Source: Acinetobacter pittii (GTDB lineage Bacteria; Pseudomonadota; Gammaproteobacteria; Pseudomonadales; Moraxellaceae). Taken from it: a stretch of 64,000 bases of DNA. Within the stretch, counting starts at the first letter, position 1. The number at the start of each line of letters is the position of its first letter. This document shows positions 35,415 through 45,487 of this stretch, one piece after another. Location: contig NZ_CP139286.1 of the NCBI RefSeq assembly GCF_034067285.1, positions 1 through 64,000 of the forward strand, given 5' to 3'. A program made the position numbers and the translations under genes. The notes beneath the pieces were generated by a model. The model was not told the DNA's origin, did not search any database, and saw only the letters and a program-made list of their open reading frames with translations.

Positions 35415-36710
35415 TTAAGTTTTATCTTTTAAACTAAACAGCCAATTTAAAATAATGGCTGCAAAAGTTGCGGTACCAATACCACCTAAATTGAAATTAC
35501 CGAACAATAATTCAAAGTTACCAGCACCTAAAATAATCGTGACTGAAGCAACAATTAGATTTTTATTGTTAGAAAAATCAACTTTGTTTTCGATCCAGAT
35601 TTTTGCACCAGCAATGGTAATTAAACCAAACACAACAATAGATGCGCCTGTTAAGACCGCACTTGGAATGGTACTAATTACCGCGCCAAATTTTGGAGAT
35701 AAACCTAAGAAAATTGCGAAGATACCCGCAATTACAAAAACAATGGTTGAGTACACACGAGTGACTGCCATCACCCCAATGTTTTCGCCGTAAGTGGTCA
35801 TGCCCGGAGCACCGACACTACCGGATAGCGTTGTTGCTAAACCATCTGCGACAAATGCTTTGCCTAATTGTGGAGTCAGATTTTCACCAGTCATTGCGCC
35901 AACAGCTTTAATATGACCTAGGTTTTCTGCTACTAAAATAAGCGCAACTGGCGCAATAATTAGCATAGCGTTGGTGTCAAAAGTAGGATGTGAAAAGCTT
36001 GGAATCCCAAACCATGCAGCTTGTGAGATCTGGCTAAAATCGATTGGCTTACCAAAACCTAGTCCATTGGTGGTGATGGCATAAATGACATAAGCCAAAA
36101 TCAAACCAACCAACAGAAGTAGACGCTGCAATAAGCCACGCGTAAAGACTGCAATACTGCCCATACAAAGTACGGTAATTAAAGCCATCCACATTTCAAA
36201 TGGTTGGCCTGCAACGCCTTTAATGGTAACAGGTGCAAGGTTGAGACCAATAATCATCACAATGGCGCCAGTCACTACAGGCGGCATGAGTTTTTCAATC
36301 CAGCGCGTACCCGTAAGCATCACAATAAAACCGATGATGGCATAAAAAACACCACATGCTACGATTCCACCTAAAGCTATCGATAGATTTGGATTGGCAC
36401 CCGAACCTGTAATATGCCCGGTTGCTGCTGCAACCACACCAATAAAGGCAAAACTTGATCCTAAATAACTCGGAACACGACCACCTGTAATTAAAAAGAA
36501 CAGGATGGTACAGATTCCAGACATTAAAATAGCAAGGTTAGGATTAAACCCCATGAGTAAAGGTGCTAAAACAGTTGCTCCAAACATGGCAAACGCATGT
36601 TGAATACCTAAAATAGCACTTTGAACGGGTGGGAGATATTCATTGGTAGAGACCGGCCGATGGTCAACATCACCTTGGTAAGGCTGCCATTTTGGAAACC
36701 AGTTGGACAT
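35415..36710 (-). CDS. uraA: Uracil/xanthine permease, NCS2 family
   Basis: 431-residue membrane protein with about 14 segments, of the UraA fold. Hallmarks are the N-terminal GIQHAFAMFGATVLAPLLMG block (about 33-52), TGGRVPSYLGSSFAFIG (TM3 region) and VAENLGHIKAVGAMTG with the substrate-binding acidic residue. It is a H+ symporter taking up uracil or related bases. It is monocistronic, with its own terminator. The name is by family similarity; xanthine as substrate cannot be excluded. Confidence 0.88.
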   Translation of the reverse strand: MSNWFPKWQPYQGDVDHRPVSTNEYLPPVQSAILGIQHAFAMFGATVLAPLLMGFNPNLAILMSGICTILFFLITGGRVPSYLGSSFAFIGVVAAATGHITGSGANPNLSIALGGIVACGVFYAIIGFIVMLTGTRWIEKLMPPVVTGAIVMIIGLNLAPVTIKGVAGQPFEMWMALITVLCMGSIAVFTRGLLQRLLLLVGLILAYVIYAITTNGLGFGKPIDFSQISQAAWFGIPSFSHPTFDTNAMLIIAPVALILVAENLGHIKAVGAMTGENLTPQLGKAFVADGLATTLSGSVGAPGMTTYGENIGVMAVTRVYSTIVFVIAGIFAIFLGLSPKFGAVISTIPSAVLTGASIVVFGLITIAGAKIWIENKVDFSNNKNLIVASVTIILGAGNFELLFGNFNLGGIGTATFAAIILNWLFSLKDKT

Positions 36711-37008
36711 AAAATAAGCTCATTATTTTTTAATTGGTGCAATGATACTCTTTCTTGAGAATGCATTTAATCTCCAGAGAGAAGTATGTATGTGAAAAGC
36801 AATTATTTTTTAACGATCGGTATAATTTTATGTTTTCTAAATATAAGGAATTAGTTATTTTTTTATCATAAAAATTAATTTTTTGATTTTAAAAAAAATA
36901 TTATAAAAAATAGAAAATCGAGGAAAATTTAAGAAAAATAGAGAACTTTGCAAGTAAAAAGCAGCACATCATGATGCACTGCTTTATAAAACAATCGGTA
37001 AAATCAGT
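36711..37008. other. AT-rich region with ppc terminator
   Basis: Very A/T-rich (36820-36950). At 36957-36984 the hairpin AAGCAG...CATCATGATG...CTGCTTTA lies just past the ppc stop and probably ends ppc on the minus strand. The rest is the uraA promoter region. Confidence 0.55.
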
Positions 37009-39693
37009 TTAGCCTGTATTACGTAAACCAGCCGCGATACCTGCAATACTCACCATAAGTGCATGGTCAACAGGGGTATTCTCTGCCTGACGTTCAGCGA
37101 GATAATCACGACGACGTTTCATGAGTTCAGCTTGTAAAAGATGCAAAGGCAATAAGTATGGTTTACGAACCTGCATAGACTGATCGAGAACTTCATTATT
37201 GCTAAGAAGCTTTGATTCATCTTTTAATGCAAGCAAGGTTTCAACAGCATCTTTTAGACGTTGACGTAATTGGTTGCCAAGAACTTTCAAATCTTCATCT
37301 TCAGTCAGATGAGACTCGTAATAGAGTGCAATGTTGGCATCAGCTTTAGACAATACCATTTCCAGCATATCAATGAGTGTTTGGAAATAAGGCCATTGCT
37401 GGAGCATTTCATCAAGGGTTGCTTTTTGCTGATCAGCAATTACTTCATTAATTGCTGCGCCAGTACCTAACCATGCAGGTAACATCAAACGGATTTGTGT
37501 CCAAGCAAATACCCATGGAATCGCCCGTAAAGACTCGATGCCGCCACTCACTTTTCGTTTTGCAGGACGTGAGCCTAAAGGCAACATTTGTAATTCAAGT
37601 TCAGGGGTAACCGTACGTAAATACTTCACGAAGTGTGGGTTTTCACGAACTGTTTGACGGTAGACCTTAACAGAATGATCAGTCATGCGGTTCATGAGTT
37701 CACGCCACTCAGTTTTAGGTTCTGGTGGCGGTAATAAGGTCGCTTCAAGTGTTGCTGCGGTATAGATCTCAAGGTTTTGCATAGCAATGCCTTCTAGACC
37801 AAATTTGAAGCGGATCATTTCCCCTTGCTCTGTGACACGGATTGCACCAGAAATTGAACCTGGCGGCTGTGAAAATAGTGCCTGTTGTGTTGGAGCACCA
37901 CCACGACTAATTGAACCACCACGGCCGTGGAACAGCGTTAACTGTACGCCGTGTGTTTGAGCAATTGCAGTTAGCTCTTCTTGAGCACGATATTGCGCCC
38001 AGTTGGCAGACATGAAACCCGCATCTTTTGCAGAGTCGGAGTAACCGATCATGACTTCGTGTTTACCCTGAATGTGCTGTTTGTACCAATGCATATTGAA
38101 CAGCGTATTCATGGTCGTTGCAGCGCCATCTAAATCTTTTAAAGTTTCAAACAGAGGAACTACACGTAAAGGATGTTGAATGCCAGCTTCTTTTTGCAAT
38201 AACAATACAGCCAAAACATCGCTTGGATATTCAGCCATAGAAATAATATAAGCCCCTAAAGACTCAGGTGGTTGGTCTGCCAAAGTACGCATGGTTGCAA
38301 ATACTTCTTGAACATCTGGATGACCAATCAAACTCCCTTCAGGTTCATTAATGTATTTCGGTAGAAGTGGGCGTTTGCTTTGTAATTCCTGAATAAGGAA
38401 GTTTTGGCGCGCTTGTTCGGTCCATGACTCAAAATTACCTAAACCTAAATATTCGGTAATTGCTGAAATCGCTTGACGATGACGACCTGATTCTTGGCGA
38501 ATATCAAGTTTAAGTAGTTCAATACCAAAACAGTTCACACGGTAAATAAAGTCGAGTAGTTGACCATTCGCAATTTCAGGCAGATTACTGTCGATTAAAG
38601 AGCGATAGCACAACAATAGTGGCTGTAAAAGCTCATCTTTGCTTTTAATGACATTGCTGTCGTCTGCTTCTAAGCCTTGTAGGCGCTGAGCTAACCAGTG
38701 GCGGGTCGCTTTTAAACGTTCTCGTGTTGCACGTAAATACTCACGATAAGGTTCGGCATGGTGACTACCAATGGCCTGAATCATTTCTTCAGAACACGTC
38801 TGGATTGAAAGTTCCCAACGTAAATTTTCGATATCTCTTAGGTAGAGGTCAGCAGCTTGCCAGCGTGATAACCAGAGCACTTCTTGGGTAATTTGATGTG
38901 TAACATTTGGATTACCATCACGGTCTCCACCCATCCAAGATGCAAAACGTACTGGTGCAATGTTCAGTGGTAAATTGAGTTGGCAATTTTCTTGAACCAA
39001 CTCATTTAATTCGCGAATGAATTTAGGTACAGCATTCCAAAGTGTTTGCTCAATTGTGGCAAAACCCCATTTTGCTTCATCGACTGGAGTAGGGCGGTGC
39101 TGTCTGATTTCATCCGTTTGCCATGCCGAACTAATTTGTTGCTTTAAGTTCGCTAGTGCATTTTGACGTTCGCGTGGCGTGAGTTTTTGCTGATCAAGCT
39201 GCGATAGGCAAGCATTAATATCATCATATTTTTGGATCAGGGTACGACGGCTCACTTCTGTTGGATGCGCCGTAAGTACCAGTTCAATCTTAAGATCACA
39301 AATTTGCTGGAACAGTTTTTCTGTCGAAATACTTTTATCTTTAAATTTTTGAAATAAGTGAACAAGGGGGTTCGGAGAGTTTGCATCCGGATCAAATTCT
39401 GCCTGTCTGCGGCTACGCACCACATGATATTGCTCAGCAATATTGGCAAAATTTAGGAAATGAGAAAACGCGCGGGTAAGAGGAAGTAACTCTTCATCGG
39501 GCAGTTCTAAAAATAATTGTTCTAGTTGCTTTTCGGCTTCAGCTTGACCATCACGTGCACCTTTGGCAAGAGCACGGATTTGCTCGATCTGATTAAACAG
39601 TTCTTGTCCTGCATGTTGTTTTAGGGTTTCACCTAACAAGTTGCCAAGTAAGCGGACATCCTCACGCAGTGGCGCATCGATTTGCTGAACCAT
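37009..39693 (-). CDS. ppc: Phosphoenolpyruvate carboxylase
   Basis: Carboxylates PEP to oxaloacetate, refilling the TCA cycle. The 894-residue full-length enzyme carries the catalytic His143 in VLTAHPTEVSRRTL (139-152), the Arg/Asp-rich SWMGGDRDGNPNVT block at about 254, the GYSDSAKDAGFMSANW block and the glycine loop FHGRGGSISRGGAP with its PEP/bicarbonate residues. The C terminus SIAGIAAGLRNTG is the conserved effector/subunit end. AGGAG lies 9 nt before the ATG. Single gene. Confidence 0.98.
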   Translation of the reverse strand: MVQQIDAPLREDVRLLGNLLGETLKQHAGQELFNQIEQIRALAKGARDGQAEAEKQLEQLFLELPDEELLPLTRAFSHFLNFANIAEQYHVVRSRRQAEFDPDANSPNPLVHLFQKFKDKSISTEKLFQQICDLKIELVLTAHPTEVSRRTLIQKYDDINACLSQLDQQKLTPRERQNALANLKQQISSAWQTDEIRQHRPTPVDEAKWGFATIEQTLWNAVPKFIRELNELVQENCQLNLPLNIAPVRFASWMGGDRDGNPNVTHQITQEVLWLSRWQAADLYLRDIENLRWELSIQTCSEEMIQAIGSHHAEPYREYLRATRERLKATRHWLAQRLQGLEADDSNVIKSKDELLQPLLLCYRSLIDSNLPEIANGQLLDFIYRVNCFGIELLKLDIRQESGRHRQAISAITEYLGLGNFESWTEQARQNFLIQELQSKRPLLPKYINEPEGSLIGHPDVQEVFATMRTLADQPPESLGAYIISMAEYPSDVLAVLLLQKEAGIQHPLRVVPLFETLKDLDGAATTMNTLFNMHWYKQHIQGKHEVMIGYSDSAKDAGFMSANWAQYRAQEELTAIAQTHGVQLTLFHGRGGSISRGGAPTQQALFSQPPGSISGAIRVTEQGEMIRFKFGLEGIAMQNLEIYTAATLEATLLPPPEPKTEWRELMNRMTDHSVKVYRQTVRENPHFVKYLRTVTPELELQMLPLGSRPAKRKVSGGIESLRAIPWVFAWTQIRLMLPAWLGTGAAINEVIADQQKATLDEMLQQWPYFQTLIDMLEMVLSKADANIALYYESHLTEDEDLKVLGNQLRQRLKDAVETLLALKDESKLLSNNEVLDQSMQVRKPYLLPLHLLQAELMKRRRDYLAERQAENTPVDHALMVSIAGIAAGLRNTG

Positions 39694-39864
39694 GCTATTT
39701 TTCTCCTGTTCTTATTCTTATCGAATATAGCGCGATTAGCGAACATTCCAAGCTTTGAGCGTAAGAAAATGTGAATTTTTGCTTAAAAAATAACATTTAA
39801 TTCGCATGTTGAGGCTGAAAAGATGACATGCACTCAGCACAACTTTTGACAATCGGACTTTGGT

Positions 39865-40488
39865 TTAATTCTGGTATTTGAGCAAGAATAAATGAATTGC
39901 ATCTTGAATAATTTGTTCAAGCTCGTGCGCATTGGGTACAGCAATGATCCCCAGTAAAACCTTCTGGTGACGTACACCAAGCAATAAAGACAAAAGAAGC
40001 TCGGTTTGATAGGTTGGGTGATCGGTTTGAATAAAACCTAATTGAGCCGCTTTTTGCAAAAACTCAGTTAACTGATTTTGCAGTCGCGTATGTGATGCAT
40101 CAAAAAACTGTAGGGCGAGTGGACTTTGTTCTGCTGCAAGTTCAAATAAAACATGTTCAAGTTTAAGTGCCTCAGGTGAGTAAATAATTTGCAAGGCGCG
40201 TGAACAAACAATAAAGAGGGCTTGATAAAAATCTGCCGATGCATCTAATTCAAATTGTTTAGTACACAGTGTCTCTTCACAGGTTTCTGTAATCGCACAG
40301 ATAAACAAGTTGGCTTTGTCTTGAAAGTGGTTATAGACCGTCAGTTTAGTTACACCTGCTTCCTGTGCAATCTGGTTCATGCTGGTACCGTGATAGCCAG
40401 ATTTCAAAAAAATAGCTTTAGCGGCTTGTAAGATACGAGCACGTTTTTCTAGATCTTTCGGGCGACCACTTTGATTAACTGTTTGCAC
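39865..40488 (-). CDS. TetR/AcrR-family repressor of the RND pump
   Basis: 207-residue regulator with a TetR helix-turn-helix (about 10-56: RARILQAAKAIFLKSGYHGT, QIAQEAGVTKLTVYNHF) and a divergent ligand domain. It starts at GTG 40488 with AGAGGG 6 nt upstream. It is divergently placed to an RND membrane-fusion/transporter pair with 150 bp between starts, and that gap holds a 28-bp near-perfect palindrome. The layout matches AcrR/NalC-type local repressors; the inducer is unknown. Confidence 0.92.
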   Translation of the reverse strand: MQTVNQSGRPKDLEKRARILQAAKAIFLKSGYHGTSMNQIAQEAGVTKLTVYNHFQDKANLFICAITETCEETLCTKQFELDASADFYQALFIVCSRALQIIYSPEALKLEHVLFELAAEQSPLALQFFDASHTRLQNQLTEFLQKAAQLGFIQTDHPTYQTELLLSLLLGVRHQKVLLGIIAVPNAHELEQIIQDAIHLFLLKYQN

Positions 40489-40540
40489 AAAACCCTCTAA
40501 ATAATAATTTTAAAAAATAAACACTTATATGTTTTTCTTT

Positions 40541-40568
40541 AATTAATGTACCCATGGGTATATTAATT
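40541..40568. promoter_or_regulatory. Palindromic operator between tetR and RND genes
   Basis: 28-bp inverted repeat, mismatched at only one symmetric position, centred on TACCCATGGGTA with AATTAAT arms. It lies 52 bp from the regulator start and 70 bp from the pump operon start, suited to repress both. Confidence 0.85.
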
Positions 40569-40638
40569 AAAAAATAAACGAACTATGATGCAAGCATATT
40601 GTGCCTTAAAAAATCAGTTTGAATAAGAGCGATAAGAT

Positions 40639-41745
40639 ATGAATGTGTTAAAACCTCTCATCATGAGTATGGTGATTGTTTGTATGGTCACATTAATGGG
40701 GTGTAGTAAAGAGACTCCAAAAACAGAAGAAATACCTTATGTGATGGTGGCACAGCCCTTAACCACACTTAATGAACAAAAAAGCTATGCAGGGGATGTT
40801 CAAGCGAGACAACAAACGGCTTTAGCATTTCGGGTAGGTGGACAAGTTACGGCTCGTTATGTGGATGTAGGCGACCGAGTTAAAGTAGGACAAGTATTAG
40901 CAAAGCTTGATGTGGCAGATGCTCAGCTACAATTAAATGCCGCTAAAGCTCAGCTAGACAATGCACAGGCTTCAGCAAAAACGGCAGCAGATGAACTTAA
41001 ACGTTTTCAGCAATTACTCCCGATTAATGCTGTAAGCCGTTCACAATATGACACTGTAAAAAATCAATATGATGCAGCACAAGCAGCCTTACAGCAAGCT
41101 CGTTCTAACTACGAAGTGTCTGCCAACCAAACAGGTTATAACCAACTCGTTTCTAACAAAAATGGTGTTATTACTGCGCGAAACATAGAAATTGGACAAG
41201 TGGTGGCAGCAGGACAAGCTGCTTATCAACTTGCCATTGATGGTGAACGTGAAGTTGTCATTGGTGTACCAGAACAAGCGGTTAGCGAGATTAAAGTTGG
41301 CCAAGCTGCTTGGATTACCTTGTGGTCTAAACCGAATGAAAAATTTGCCGGATATGTTCGCGAAGTTTCTCCAGCAGCGGACCAGTCCCGTACTTTTACA
41401 GTGAAGGTAGCACTCAAAGAAGGCCAGTCTGCTATTCAGCTTGGACAAAGTGCACGCGTATTTTTTAGTTCGACTCAAACCAACGTGATGAGCGTACCAC
41501 TTTCGAGTGTTTCAGCAACAGATAACCAGCCTTATGTGTGGGTAGTTAATGCAAATCAAACTTTACGTAAAGTACCTGTAACGATTGGTGCATATGGCAA
41601 AGATAGCGTACCTGTCATATCTGGTTTAGCTCCAAATGATTGGGTTGTGATTGGCGGCGTACATCTGCTACGTGATAAGCAGAAGATTCACCCGATTGAC
41701 CGTGAAAACCGTGCGGTGAAAATTCAGGGAGTGAAACAGCCATGA
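40639..41745 (+). CDS. RND efflux periplasmic adaptor (membrane-fusion protein)
   Basis: 368-residue lipoprotein: signal MNVLKPLIMSMVIVCMVTLM with lipobox LMGC, lipidated at about Cys22. The mature part has a barrel-sandwich hybrid (GGQVTARYVDVGDRVKVGQV, NGVITARNIEIGQVVAAGQA), an Ala/Gln-rich coiled-coil hairpin (about 90-155) and a beta-barrel. It overlaps the transporter start by 4 bp (ATGA). No outer-membrane factor gene follows, so the pump must borrow a TolC/OprM-like channel from elsewhere. Confidence 0.93.
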   Translation: MNVLKPLIMSMVIVCMVTLMGCSKETPKTEEIPYVMVAQPLTTLNEQKSYAGDVQARQQTALAFRVGGQVTARYVDVGDRVKVGQVLAKLDVADAQLQLNAAKAQLDNAQASAKTAADELKRFQQLLPINAVSRSQYDTVKNQYDAAQAALQQARSNYEVSANQTGYNQLVSNKNGVITARNIEIGQVVAAGQAAYQLAIDGEREVVIGVPEQAVSEIKVGQAAWITLWSKPNEKFAGYVREVSPAADQSRTFTVKVALKEGQSAIQLGQSARVFFSSTQTNVMSVPLSSVSATDNQPYVWVVNANQTLRKVPVTIGAYGKDSVPVISGLAPNDWVVIGGVHLLRDKQKIHPIDRENRAVKIQGVKQP

Positions 41746-44700
41746 AATTCAATCTCTCGGAATGGGCATTAAAAAATAAAGGTCTGGTCCTTTATTTTAT
41801 GCTCTTGCTTGGCATTATCGGCGCGATCTCTTATTCAAAACTCTCACAAAGTGAAGACCCGCCATTTACCTTTAAAGTCATGGTTGTACAAACCTACTGG
41901 CCAGGGGCAACCGCGAAAGAAGTTTCAACGCTGGTGACTGACCGTATCGAAAAGGAACTCATGACAACAGGGCAGTATGACAAGATTATGGCTTACTCCC
42001 GACCGGGTGAGTCAATGGTCACATTCGTTGCCAAGGATTCACTGACTTCTGACAAGATTCCTGATGTTTGGTACAACGTTCGTAAGAAGGTGAATGATAT
42101 TCGCCATGAACTACCAAATGGTGTACAAGGTCCATTTTTCAATGACGAATTTGGAGACACTTTCGGTAATATTTATGTACTGACAGGCAAAGACTTTGAC
42201 TATGCGCTTTTAAAAGAATATGCAGACCGTTTGCAATTACAGCTTCAAAGAGTCAAGGATGTGAGTAAGGTCGAATTGATTGGCCTACAAGATCAAAAAA
42301 TCTGGATTGTGATTTCTAACACTAAAGCGGTACAGCTTGGAATACCGGTTACAGCAATTCAAGAAGCCTTACAAAAGCAAAATAGTATGGCAAGTGCTGG
42401 CTTTTTTGAAACGGGCACAGACCGTATTCAAATTAGAGTAAGCGGTCATTTACAAGACATTGAGGAAATTAAAAAAACACCTTTGTTGGTTGGCGATAAA
42501 ACCATTCAACTCGGTGACGTTGCGGATGTCTATCGTGGTTTTAGCCAACCTGCTCAACCACGTATGCGTTTTATGGGTGAAAATGGTATTGGTATTGCCC
42601 TATCCATGCGTAAGGGCGGTGACATTATTGCCTTAGGTAAAAATCTGGAAACAGAGTTTGCCCAACTACAAAAGACCCTACCTCTAGGTATGAAACTGCA
42701 AAAAGTTTCCGATCAACCTGTAGCAGTACAACGTAGTATTCATGAGTTTGTGAAGGTACTCGCTGAAGCAGTCATTATTGTCTTATTAGTGAGTTTTTTC
42801 TCTTTAGGTTTCCGTACGGGACTGGTTGTCGCTTTTTCTATTCCTTTAGTTTTAGCAATGACCTTTGCGGGTATGAATCTATTCGATGTCGGACTGCATA
42901 AGATTTCACTCGGTGCCTTGATTCTAGCGCTAGGTCTATTAGTCGATGATGCCATTATTGCGGTCGAGATGATGGCAATTAAGATGGAGCAGGGCTATAG
43001 CCGAATTAAAGCCGCCGGATTTGCATGGAAAACCACAGCATTTCCAATGCTCACCGGAACCTTGATTACTGCGGCGGGTTTTTTACCTATTGCGACAGCT
43101 CAATCTGGTACCGGTGAATACACTCGCTCTATCTTTCAGGTGGTAACGATTGCCTTACTAGTCTCTTGGGTGGCAGCGGTTTTATTTGTGCCTTATTTAG
43201 GTGAAAAGCTATTACCCGATTTTACCAAAACAGGCCATCAGGCACCTTGGTATGTTCGCCTATGGGCAAGATTAACTAAAAAGCCGCAACCGCAAACTGT
43301 GGCTATTTCTCAGGACCATCACTACGATCCTTATCAATCTAGTTTCTATTTACGTTTTAGAAAGATGGTCGAGTTTTGTGTGACCTACCGTAAAACTGTA
43401 ATTGCGACTACGGTAGGTATTTTTGTGCTATCTGTGCTGATGTTTAAACTGGTACCTCAGCAGTTTTTCCCACCTTCAAACCGTGCTGAGATTTTAGTTG
43501 ATTTAAAACTTGAAGAAGGTGCTTCTTTAACAGCAACAGAACAAGCTGTAAAAAAAGTTGAAAACTTCCTGTCTAAACAAAAAGGGATTGATAACTATGT
43601 AGCGTATGTCGGTACAGGTTCACCACGTTTTTATTTACCGTTAGATCAGCAACTACCACAAGCCAGCTTTGCACAGTTTGTTGTGCTCGCATCATCTCTG
43701 GATGATCGTGATGAAATTCGACGTTCGTTGGACACACAAATTAAGCAATTACTTCCGCAAGTTCGTACTCGCGTGTCATTACTAGAAAATGGCCCGCCTG
43801 TTGGTTATCCATTGCAATATCGTGTGTCAGGGGAAGATTTGAATCTGGTGCGTAAAGAGGCACAGCAGGTCGCTAAGGTGATGAGTGAAAACCCGAATAC
43901 CACTAATGTACACTTAGATTGGGGTGAGCCGAGTAAGATCATTTCCATTCAGATTGACCAAGACCGTGCTCGACAAATGGGTGTATCGAGTCTGGATTTA
44001 GCGAACTTTATTAATGCATCAATTACAGGTAGTGCGATTGAGCAATATCGTGAAAAGCGTGAACTCATTGAAATCCGTTTACGCGGAGACCAGGCAGAAC
44101 GTGTTGAAGTGGCTTCATTGGCAAGCTTAGCTGTACCTACGAACAATGGAACGACAGTACCTTTAGCTCAAATCGCTAAAATTGAGTATAAGTTTGAAGA
44201 TGGTTTAATTTGGCATCGTAACCGTTTACCGACGATTACAGTTCGCGCAGATATCCGAACTCAACTACAGCCCGCTACAGTGGTTGGTGAGTTAGCTGAA
44301 TCAATGGATAAGTTACGCGCTGAATTGCCAAGTGGCTATCTCATTGAAGTGGGGGGAACTGTAGAAGAGTCTGCACGTGGGCAAAATTCCGTTAATGCGG
44401 GTATGCCGCTCTTCTTGGCTGTGGTCATGACATTACTTATGATTCAGCTCAAAAGCTTATCTCGCGCGACCATTGTGTTATTAACAGCTCCGCTTGGTTT
44501 AATTGGTGTGGTTTTATTTTTACTGTTATTTAACAAACCATTTGGCTTTGTGGCCATGTTGGGCACAATTGCACTCTCTGGCATGATCATGCGTAACTCG
44601 CTTATTTTGATTGATCAAATTGAACAAGATAGGCAAGCAGGACATCCAACTTGGGAAGCGATTATTGAAGCGACAGTGCGTCGATTCCGTCCAATTATTT

Positions 44701-44867
44701 TGACTGCTTTAGCTGCGGTTCTGGCCATGATTCCACTTTCGCGGAGTATTTTCTTTGGTCCGATGGCAGTTGCGATCATGGGTGGATTGATTGTTGCCAC
44801 CTTACTGACATTATTTTTCCTACCTGCACTGTATGCAGCGTGGTTTAAGGTGAAAAAAACCGCATAA
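41742..44867 (+). CDS. RND efflux transporter (AcrB-type, HAE family)
   Basis: 1,041-residue inner-membrane proton antiporter with 12 membrane segments and two large periplasmic loops. The TM4 proton-relay pair is visible in LGLLVDDAIIAVEMMAIK (about residues 401-418), and the sequence is the expected length. It has one direct upstream partner (the adaptor) and one repressor (TetR). Substrates are not known; similar Acinetobacter pumps export drugs or dyes. It has no linked outer-membrane gene. Confidence 0.94.
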   Translation: MKFNLSEWALKNKGLVLYFMLLLGIIGAISYSKLSQSEDPPFTFKVMVVQTYWPGATAKEVSTLVTDRIEKELMTTGQYDKIMAYSRPGESMVTFVAKDSLTSDKIPDVWYNVRKKVNDIRHELPNGVQGPFFNDEFGDTFGNIYVLTGKDFDYALLKEYADRLQLQLQRVKDVSKVELIGLQDQKIWIVISNTKAVQLGIPVTAIQEALQKQNSMASAGFFETGTDRIQIRVSGHLQDIEEIKKTPLLVGDKTIQLGDVADVYRGFSQPAQPRMRFMGENGIGIALSMRKGGDIIALGKNLETEFAQLQKTLPLGMKLQKVSDQPVAVQRSIHEFVKVLAEAVIIVLLVSFFSLGFRTGLVVAFSIPLVLAMTFAGMNLFDVGLHKISLGALILALGLLVDDAIIAVEMMAIKMEQGYSRIKAAGFAWKTTAFPMLTGTLITAAGFLPIATAQSGTGEYTRSIFQVVTIALLVSWVAAVLFVPYLGEKLLPDFTKTGHQAPWYVRLWARLTKKPQPQTVAISQDHHYDPYQSSFYLRFRKMVEFCVTYRKTVIATTVGIFVLSVLMFKLVPQQFFPPSNRAEILVDLKLEEGASLTATEQAVKKVENFLSKQKGIDNYVAYVGTGSPRFYLPLDQQLPQASFAQFVVLASSLDDRDEIRRSLDTQIKQLLPQVRTRVSLLENGPPVGYPLQYRVSGEDLNLVRKEAQQVAKVMSENPNTTNVHLDWGEPSKIISIQIDQDRARQMGVSSLDLANFINASITGSAIEQYREKRELIEIRLRGDQAERVEVASLASLAVPTNNGTTVPLAQIAKIEYKFEDGLIWHRNRLPTITVRADIRTQLQPATVVGELAESMDKLRAELPSGYLIEVGGTVEESARGQNSVNAGMPLFLAVVMTLLMIQLKSLSRATIVLLTAPLGLIGVVLFLLLFNKPFGFVAMLGTIALSGMIMRNSLILIDQIEQDRQAGHPTWEAIIEATVRRFRPIILTALAAVLAMIPLSRSIFFGPMAVAIMGGLIVATLLTLFFLPALYAAWFKVKKTA

Positions 44868-45006
44868 AATACATAAATTTTTTGTGAATAAAGGTGCGAA
44901 ATATTGAAAACTCCAATATAGTAGCACCTGTCTTTACACAAAAAATACAGGATTATTTCACTGCATAAAAAATAGGCAAAATGCAGTGAATTGAGGTGAA
45001 ATACAG

Positions 45007-45384
45007 ATGGGGCAAGACCATATCGAACAGCATCGCCGTTATATAGTAATTTCTTATGCGTTCATGTTTCTTGCATTGTTTACGGTTATTTTTGCGGCCT
45101 TTGCTTATTTGGTCGCTCGTAAAGTAGCAGTGGTAGATAATGCTGAAGTTTGGATTCATGCGCATGCACTATGGATTATGCGCAACGGGATTCTATTTCT
45201 TTGTATGGCAATTTTTGCTGTGGTCTGGTTTATTCCGCTCTTCTTCTTTGCATGGGACAGCAATCTTTGGGTCACCGCCTCTACAGTTGCTGGTGTAGTT
45301 TTTAGCGCTATCGCGTGGTTATTTCTATTAAATGCATGGTTAAAAGGCTTGTCTAAATATTTAAAAAATAAGGCAGTTTTTTAA
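45007..45384 (+). CDS. Small inner-membrane protein of unknown function
   Basis: 125-residue protein with three hydrophobic segments (about 12-37, 60-83 and 88-112), short basic N and C termini (GQDHIEQHRRY... and GLSKYLKNKAVF) and a periplasm-facing loop with His/Trp residues (VWIHAHALWIM). GGTGA lies 7 nt upstream of its ATG. No family recognised. It lies between the RND operon and dnaJ with its own leader, so it could be a standalone gene. Function not assigned. Confidence 0.6.
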   Translation: MGQDHIEQHRRYIVISYAFMFLALFTVIFAAFAYLVARKVAVVDNAEVWIHAHALWIMRNGILFLCMAIFAVVWFIPLFFFAWDSNLWVTASTVAGVVFSAIAWLFLLNAWLKGLSKYLKNKAVF

Positions 45385-45487
45385 TATATCTATTTTTTGA
45401 ACATTTTCCCCTTGTAAATTCGGCTAAAGTCCCCCATTTAGTCGGCAATAGAGTATTGATAAAATTCCGTGAGGAGCACCGCCAAAA

